DNA from: Taxawa tesnikishii (nom. ined.) | Lineage: Eukaryota > Ascomycota > Dothideomycetes > Dothideales | Direction: 5' to 3' | Assembly (NCBI GenBank): GCA_030247885.1 | Contig: JAPDRO010000001.1 | Span: forward strand, 2,356,001 to 2,420,000 | DNA length: 64,000 nt | Shown here: in pieces, positions 58,975-64,000 of the stretch | Layout: each line of letters starts with the position of its first letter | Numbering within the stretch: the stretch's first letter is position 1 | The notes under the pieces: generated by a model | The model's input: only the letters and a program-made list of their open reading frames with translations | Databases searched by the model: none | What the model was told of the DNA's origin: nothing | Position numbers and translations under genes: made by a program

Positions 58975-60313
58975 ATGTCCGATTCTGAGGAAGACGTAGG
59001 CGGAGCCCTTTTCCAAGAGCCTCAGGATTTCTACCAGCCGGAGAAACAGCCGACTTTTGTCCAGCACCGGCTGCTCGATGGCCAAGAGCTCAACCTGCGT
59101 CTTGTAGGCCACAATCCGCTGTGGGTAGGTGCAAGCAAACTTTACCCCTTTTACCAGATTGTGTCTCTCATGTCCGCATCTCTTTTCCTATTATGGTGTC
59201 CTCGTCCCCCACGTGTATTCATGATCTCTCCGCTCTGCCATGCCAACACAAGAAATGCCACTCTGTCCCCTGGTGAATCGAAGCAAACCAACCATGTCCA
59301 GCCTTACCCCCACTTCATATCCATCCTACTGATCCCCGACAGGGCCATCATCTTTGGAATGCCGGCCGTACTATTGCCGACTACCTCGAAGAACATGCGT
59401 CCACCGACCTTGCCGGTAACACCGTCCTTGAGCTGGGTGCCGGTGCAGGGCTTCCCAGGTTCGACTCCGACGATACAGCGAATTTCCAGCTGTGGTTTCT
59501 TTTCACTGGCCACCGAATGTCTCCGAGAAGTTCTGCTTCTTGAAGAAAGGACAAGCAATCCAGCAACATTGCAAGCCTATCGACCGACCGGAGTTGGAGA
59601 CCTGACTTCTTAACTGCATTGGCAAAGTCCCCACATAATTCGACGGCCGGTGGAAGCGAAAAAAACACAGCTGGAAATGCACTGTACCCATCCCGCACAA
59701 TGCTCCCTACTGACACGCACAGCCTCGTCTCCGCCATCAAAGGCGCCACAAGTGTCGTCGTCACGGACTACCCCGATGCGGACCTCATCGAGAACTTACA
59801 GTACAACATCGACCATTGCCACCTACTGCCCGAACCCAAGAAGATTTCCGCCGTGGGGTATCTGTGGGGTGCCCCACAGACTCCCTAGAACGCCACCTAG
59901 ACGGCCAAAAGCAGGGCTTCGACGTCCTCATCCTGGCAGACCTCCTATTCAACCATTCCGAGCACGCAAAGCTCGTCCAATCGGTCCAGCGCACCCTCTC
60001 CCGCAACCCGTCCTCGAAAGCGTTGGTCTTCTTTACGCCCTACAGACCCTGGCTCTTGGAAAGGGATCTTGCGTTCTTCGACTTGGCCCGAGAGGGCGGG
60101 CTCACCGTTACCAAGGTCATGGAAAAGGTCATGGACAAGGTCATGTTCGAGGAGGATCCGGGCGTGAGTCTTCCCTCCTCCCCACCCCCCCACCCCCCCA
60201 CCCCCAAACATTTCCGACCACTTTCAAGGCTGATTTCGGGGAATGTTTTGATTCAGGATGAACTTCTGCGGCGTACAGTGTACGGCTACGAACTCCACTG
60301 GGCCAATCCGTGA
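58975..60313 (+). CDS. EFM7: EFM7/Nnt1-type protein methyltransferase; one single-base gap
   Basis: A class I SAM-dependent methyltransferase; the yeast relative modifies elongation factor 1A. Exons are 58975-59124, 59343-59458, 59723-60163 and 60257-60313. Motifs in order: GHHLWNAGRTIADYLEEH, motif I VLELGAGAGLPS, VVVTDYPDADLIENLQYN, ILADLLFNHSEHAKLVQS, FFTPYRPWLLERDLAFFD, and the end RRTVYGYELHWANP. The first two introns are long for this genome (218 and 264 bp). The last (93 bp) is a multiple of three with no stop, so unspliced RNA would still be translatable. The frame moves by one base at C4 59872-59875; one more C reads LWGAPTDSLERHLDG and gives 254 residues. Confidence 0.88.
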
Positions 60314-61181
60314 CACCAGTCGGTCCACAGTTGTTGTGCTTCCCTGCGCACGGCGTCGGCGCGAGGCTGCTACGAGCAGTAACATGACCGTAGATTGACT
60401 GTAGAATAAACCACACTGCATGTTGTTGACTTCATTATCATTCAAAGTACGGCGAACAGGCGCCGGCGTTATCTAGTTAACCAATGCGGAGGGAAAGAAA
60501 GAAAGAAGAGAGGCCTAAACTAGTGTGCCACCGGGGTATCAACAACAAGAAAAAAAAGAAAAGAAATGAAAAAGATAATCCCGTCCTCATCCCATCCGCA
60601 GCAGAAGCAAGCGAGTGTGCTGATAAGAGGAGGGCATAGCGACGCAAAGGATCAAAGGGGACAGTAGTAGAGCCCTACGCAGAAAACGCCAGGAGTCCCC
60701 CTCACCGTGCATTGCCGGGCAGCAAAGTTCCCTCACTTGGTTACCCATCCCTTCATTCCACGACAATCCAAAATCCCTCTCCGACATTGGGTTCCGCAAG
60801 CGATAATGTTTCCTTCCACTTCGCCCAGCCGTAAACAATTCCTTGTGAGTACCTCCTGCTAGATGCTGTAAAACGCTCAGAACGCCGCGCACCCATCCCA
60901 TTGCCAACGGTCCTGTTGTTCCCTGTGTGTTGCTGAAGGCTGGAAGGCCTTCGACCTCTCTCATTCCCTGCATTCATTTCGTATAGGTTGGAATCCTCCC
61001 TCCTGAGCTTGGTCGAGAACAGCCCGCACGCATTCCAATTGCGAGTCCGTCCATCCGTTCGTGCATTTCTTCCGGAGGGCCATGGCGTCAATCCTTCTCC
61101 CCTTTCCATTCCATCTCTGTCCCTTTGACAATCAATCTCTTTTCTTCCCCTCTTCCCCGGACCGTCCGGTGACGGTTCTTC
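60314..61181. other. Convergent 3' region
   Basis: About 870 bp between converging stops, with A/G-rich tracts at 60485-60580. No gene is recognised. Confidence 0.5.
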
Positions 61182-62401
61182 TCAGTCTTCCCAGATAGTC
61201 TCGAGATCCAGATCGGCCCTCCTCTCGCCCCCGCAGATGCTCCACCTCTTCCTGCCCATGTCCCCACCCGCCCCTCTCCGGCCAAAGCCAAACCCGACTC
61301 TCGGGATCTCCAGGCTGCCGGTGCGTCGTCTCATCACCTTGGCGCCGTCTTCGTCGTCGTCATCCGCTGCGGACTCGGCGGCCGCTTTGAGTTTCGCCAG
61401 CCGCTCGTTCTCGGCCGCGATGGCTTGGCTTTCGAGGTCGGGCGCCTCGTCCAGCGTCTCGAGCGAGGAGATGGAAGGGGAGCGCGAACGTGCCGAGGTT
61501 GGTGTCGAGGGCATGGAGGAGAAGGATGAGTTGCTGCCGTAGTGGTGCAGTGCCGGGTATGCCTCGTTCATGAAGCGTGTGGGTGGGAGCGAGGGGCTGG
61601 AGGACGCCGAGGATGGCATCGAGTGGGAGCCTGAGGGATGTGCCGCTGACGGTGCCGGGGCGTTGACGAGGCTGTGGAGTGGTGAGGCCGGCCGCTGGCG
61701 TCGGATTGAGAGGCTGTTGCGGGAGGAGTGCAGTGGTGAGGACGACATTCGCCGGTCGACGGGTCCGCGTGGGAGTATGTGTAGTTCACTGTCTTCAGAA
61801 ATGCTCTCGATTGCGCCGTCGTAGAGTGGTGGTGGTTGTGGTGGTGTTGTCCCTGTTGCGACGGGAGCGCAGGTGTCTTCTCTGGACGGGCTGCGCACTC
61901 GTGCCGGTGAGCGGAGCGGGCTCGAGGGTGCGAGACTGGGGGTTGAGGACAGAGATGGCGTAGAGGATGGGGACAGCAATCGATGACCGGCAGTGTGTAC
62001 GCAAGGCAGCGAGTGCGCACGCGTCATCTGCGGCGCTGAGAGTGGAGAGGCAGCACTTCGGGAACGCAGATGGCTGCGCGTGTATGGTGACGCGGTTCGT
62101 TGTTGCCTGTGGGGTGTAGTGTATGGATTGCTGGAGAAGTGGGTCTGGGGTGGTGGTGGTAGTGGTGGAGAGACGGACGAGGGAGAGGGGAGGGATAGGT
62201 AGAGCGGTGCGGTGTTTGCGGGCGCTGCACCGGACGCAAAAGTGACGGGTTCCGGGGCTGATGCAGGTGTTCTTCTTCTTCCTCTTCTTCTTCTTCTTCT
62301 TCCCCATCAGCTGACGAATCCTCGTCACGCTCGTCCTCCTTGATGTGAAAGGCGTGCAAAGCCTCTTCCGGCAGGGCACGGGGGTCGTTGCGAGGTACCA
62401 T
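61182..62401 (-). CDS. Fungal conserved basic, Ser/Pro-rich protein ending LDLETIWED; one probable single-base gap
   Basis: The protein is low-complexity but has patches I recall as conserved in filamentous ascomycetes: NPYTTPHRQQRTASPYTRS, then SPLSAPQMTRAHSLP, a helical LESQAIAAENERLAKLKAAA, and the end GRKRWSICGGERRADLDLET with IWED. From ATG 62401 the head reads MVPRNDPRALPEEALHAFHI followed by an acidic run encoded by GAA repeats. After this run the frame moves by one base (about 62266-62275); restoring it joins the head to PASAPEPVTFASGAAP and gives 406 residues in one exon. Alternatively the acidic head belongs elsewhere and the protein starts later. Function unknown. Confidence 0.72.
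62272..62303. repeat. (CTT)n trinucleotide repeat
   Basis: About ten CTT-type triplets encode a poly-Glu run on the minus strand in the preceding gene's head. Confidence 0.85.
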
Positions 62402-62536
62402 GGTGATCCTGGGGGATGACGTCGGGTCAAGGGCGCTTGTTGCCGGGCAGGGGTCGAGTAAGCGAGGAAAAGGTAGATCGAAGTGTTGGAAGCCGGCGAG
62501 ATGTCGTGCTGAGTCGGAAGGAAGGCCGGTTTGGGA

Positions 62537-62574
62537 GGAGGAGGAGGAGGAGGAGGAGGAGGAAGAGGAGGAGA
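62537..62574. repeat. (GAG)n trinucleotide repeat
   Basis: About twelve GAG/GAA triplets in upstream sequence of the gene at 61182-62401. Confidence 0.9.
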
Positions 62575-62796
62575 AGGTGGTGGAAGATGATGTTGTGGGA
62601 TTGTGTTGTGCACGCTGGGTGCTTGCGTCGGCGCCTTGCAGTGTCTGAGCCAGAGTGAGTGGCTTGGCGGGTGTTCAGGCTGACTTCTGCGTGTGCGACT
62701 GCGTGTGCGTGCCTCAGCGCTGTGTTGATGGCCAAAGTCCCCACACTTTCAGGGTCCAAGTCATGCACGCCAGATCTTTCGCCTGTCCCACCGGAC

Positions 62797-62822
62797 TCAG
62801 ACTCAGACTCAGACTCAGACTC
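62797..62822. repeat. (CAGACT)n hexanucleotide repeat
   Basis: About four tandem CAGACT units, close in sequence to the CTCGGA array at 58838. Confidence 0.88.
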
Positions 62823-62883
62823 GTGTCCAGTATCCACTCGCTGACGGAAGCTTGTTGTCGCGCTTGTGCGGATCAACACGAAA

Positions 62884-62912
62884 GAAGCAGAAGCAGAAGC
62901 AGAAGCAGAAGC
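62884..62912. repeat. (AGCAGA)n hexanucleotide repeat
   Basis: About five tandem units of AGCAGA, the same unit as inside the adhesin gene. Confidence 0.88.
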
Positions 62913-62956
62913 GGATCCGTCCGTGTTTCTGTTTCTTTCTTTTGCTCTTCCTCTTC

Positions 62957-62973
62957 CCTCTCTCTCTCTCTCG
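62957..62973. repeat. (CT)n dinucleotide repeat
   Basis: A run of CT units in a pyrimidine-rich stretch. Confidence 0.85.
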
Positions 62974-63842
62974 TGTCTTTATTCAGCAAGCAGCAAGCAG
63001 AAAAGGAGGACGCTGCTAGGTAATTAGACGCCGACCAGTCCTGACAACGGCCCTCCTCAGGAACGCACGTTGCACCGGCTGGACTGTTTACTTGGAGCCA
63101 GTCGCAACGCTTCGCATTCCCACGACTCGCGCCCCCACCCCACAGACCGACTATCGACTCCAGTCTCCGCCAAAGCCGCACGCACAAAAGATACCCTTAC
63201 GGGCGATCATATGCTCTGGCCAGGCCCCAAGCCAGTCCGGGCACACGCTCACGCTTCTGTTCGCCTGTAAAGCTCTCACCGCCAAACACCTGCCTTTCCA
63301 CTCGCCGCCTCTCACTGGCTTGTCGAGAACCTACCTCCAGCTATCCTGCTGCACGTGAACCAAGCGCGTGCGCCCTGAGTCAAAGCCCTTTGTTTCACTT
63401 CGGCACTCGTCGCAACCGCAACGCAACATCCTCGGCCGCGGCCCCTGGTGGCTAAAACAGTCGCTCACTCGTTGCCAGATCTTCATCTCTCAACGCAGCC
63501 GTTTGTAACGGGTCATCGGCATGATGTCTACCTCATCTCCCTCCATTCCCCCGTACACGTGAAACTGTCACAAGGAGGAGATTGCCATCTGGGGTAGCAT
63601 GACACATTGCTGTTTCGGAGGCGCTATTCTGGGAACCGGGGCTTCGGAGACCATGGCGTCTTCATGCTATTCCGTTCCCTGGCCCCGAGACAGCTCGATA
63701 TTGTACAAATCCAGGCCTCAACCGAAAGCCAACCCAGTCATTTGGCCCGACCTAGAGAATCCGCTCTCTGCGAAACAACACGGAGACTTCCCGTCTCCGA
63801 GCTAAGCGTTCAACAGTCCTTCCCCTCCTCCAATCCCCCATC

Positions 63843-64000
63843 TCAGCCAGCTTTCTGTTTCTTGACCGCGCCAGCCTGAATCTGGATCCTCTGCCTCTTC
63901 ACTCCGCCGCCCGCACCAAGCACCTTCTCATCTGCCTTCTCCTCACCATCCCCGTCTCCAGACGGCCGCGGCGGTAGTCCCGGAGGCAGCGGTGGCCTCA
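63843..64000 (-). CDS. C-terminal end of an unidentified gene (cut by window edge)
   Basis: From the right edge the minus strand reads RPPLPPGLPPRPSGDGDGEE, then a Gly stretch and a basic end (VKRQRIQIQAGAVKKQKAG), stopping at 63845-63843. The Pro-rich PPLPPGLPPRP pattern resembles Pro-rich splicing or WW-ligand proteins. Only about 52 codons are visible, so this is a tentative call from composition alone. Confidence 0.4.
   Translation of the reverse strand, partial: RPPLPPGLPPRPSGDGDGEEKADEKVLGAGGGVKRQRIQIQAGAVKKQKAG

Larger units (their letters stand above)
62402..63842. other. Intergenic with several simple repeats
   Basis: About 1.4 kb with no gene supported. It contains four simple arrays (GAG, GACTCA, AGCAGA and CT types, listed below where distinct). 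Open frames here read through the repeats. Confidence 0.5.

Overview
The window is nuclear DNA of a filamentous ascomycete, most likely a dothideomycete of the Capnodiales/Mycosphaerellales type. The evidence is short GT-AG introns (mostly 46-125 bp) with CTRAY-like branch points, dense small intergenic gaps, and Pezizomycotina-specific families: an Asi-type RING protein, a MacA-like copper-fist factor, a GH72 glucanosyltransferase with a GPI tail, and a Pof10-like F-box/WD protein. The class assignment is an inference from how the proteins look, not from a search. No transposon, virus-derived element, tRNA or rRNA was recognised.

Layout. 0-15 kb: 5' end of CHO2 (-), then IML1 (+), LST4 (+) and a divergent CAX-type antiporter (+). 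15-25 kb: a GH72 beta-1,3-glucanosyltransferase (+) tail to tail with a large Ser/Thr-rich GPI adhesin (-), which is divergent from the vacuolar TRP channel YVC1 (+). 25-29 kb: a C2H2 zinc-finger gene (+) and a gene-poor stretch. 29-38 kb: PI31 proteasome regulator (-), Asi-like membrane RING ligase (+), F-box/WD/UIM protein (+). 38-47 kb: PP2A catalytic subunit (+), ESA1 acetyltransferase (-), an MFS transporter (+), SVF1 (+). 47-54 kb: a zinc-finger-like protein, a disordered nuclear-looking protein, the t-SNARE SSO and a small conserved protein, all (-). 54-64 kb: KTI12 (+), copper-fist factor (-), an EFM7/NNT1-type methyltransferase (+), a fungal conserved protein ending in LDLETIWED (-), and the tail of an unknown gene (-) at the right edge.

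How genes relate. IML1 and LST4 encode parts of the two GTPase-activating complexes that act on the Rag GTPases upstream of TORC1 at the vacuole, and they sit head to tail. YVC1 and the CAX-like gene are also vacuole-membrane families, so the left 25 kb is enriched in vacuole functions. PI31, the RING protein and the F-box protein form a ubiquitin/proteasome neighbourhood. Co-regulation is not shown by the sequence.

Data quality. Twelve otherwise well-conserved genes carry about 21 single-base frame changes. All go in the same direction (one base too few) and nearly all fall at a homopolymer. Restoring one base at each makes every one of these coding sequences a multiple of three. This looks like homopolymer under-calling in the assembly rather than decay, and all coding coordinates below should be read with that in mind.
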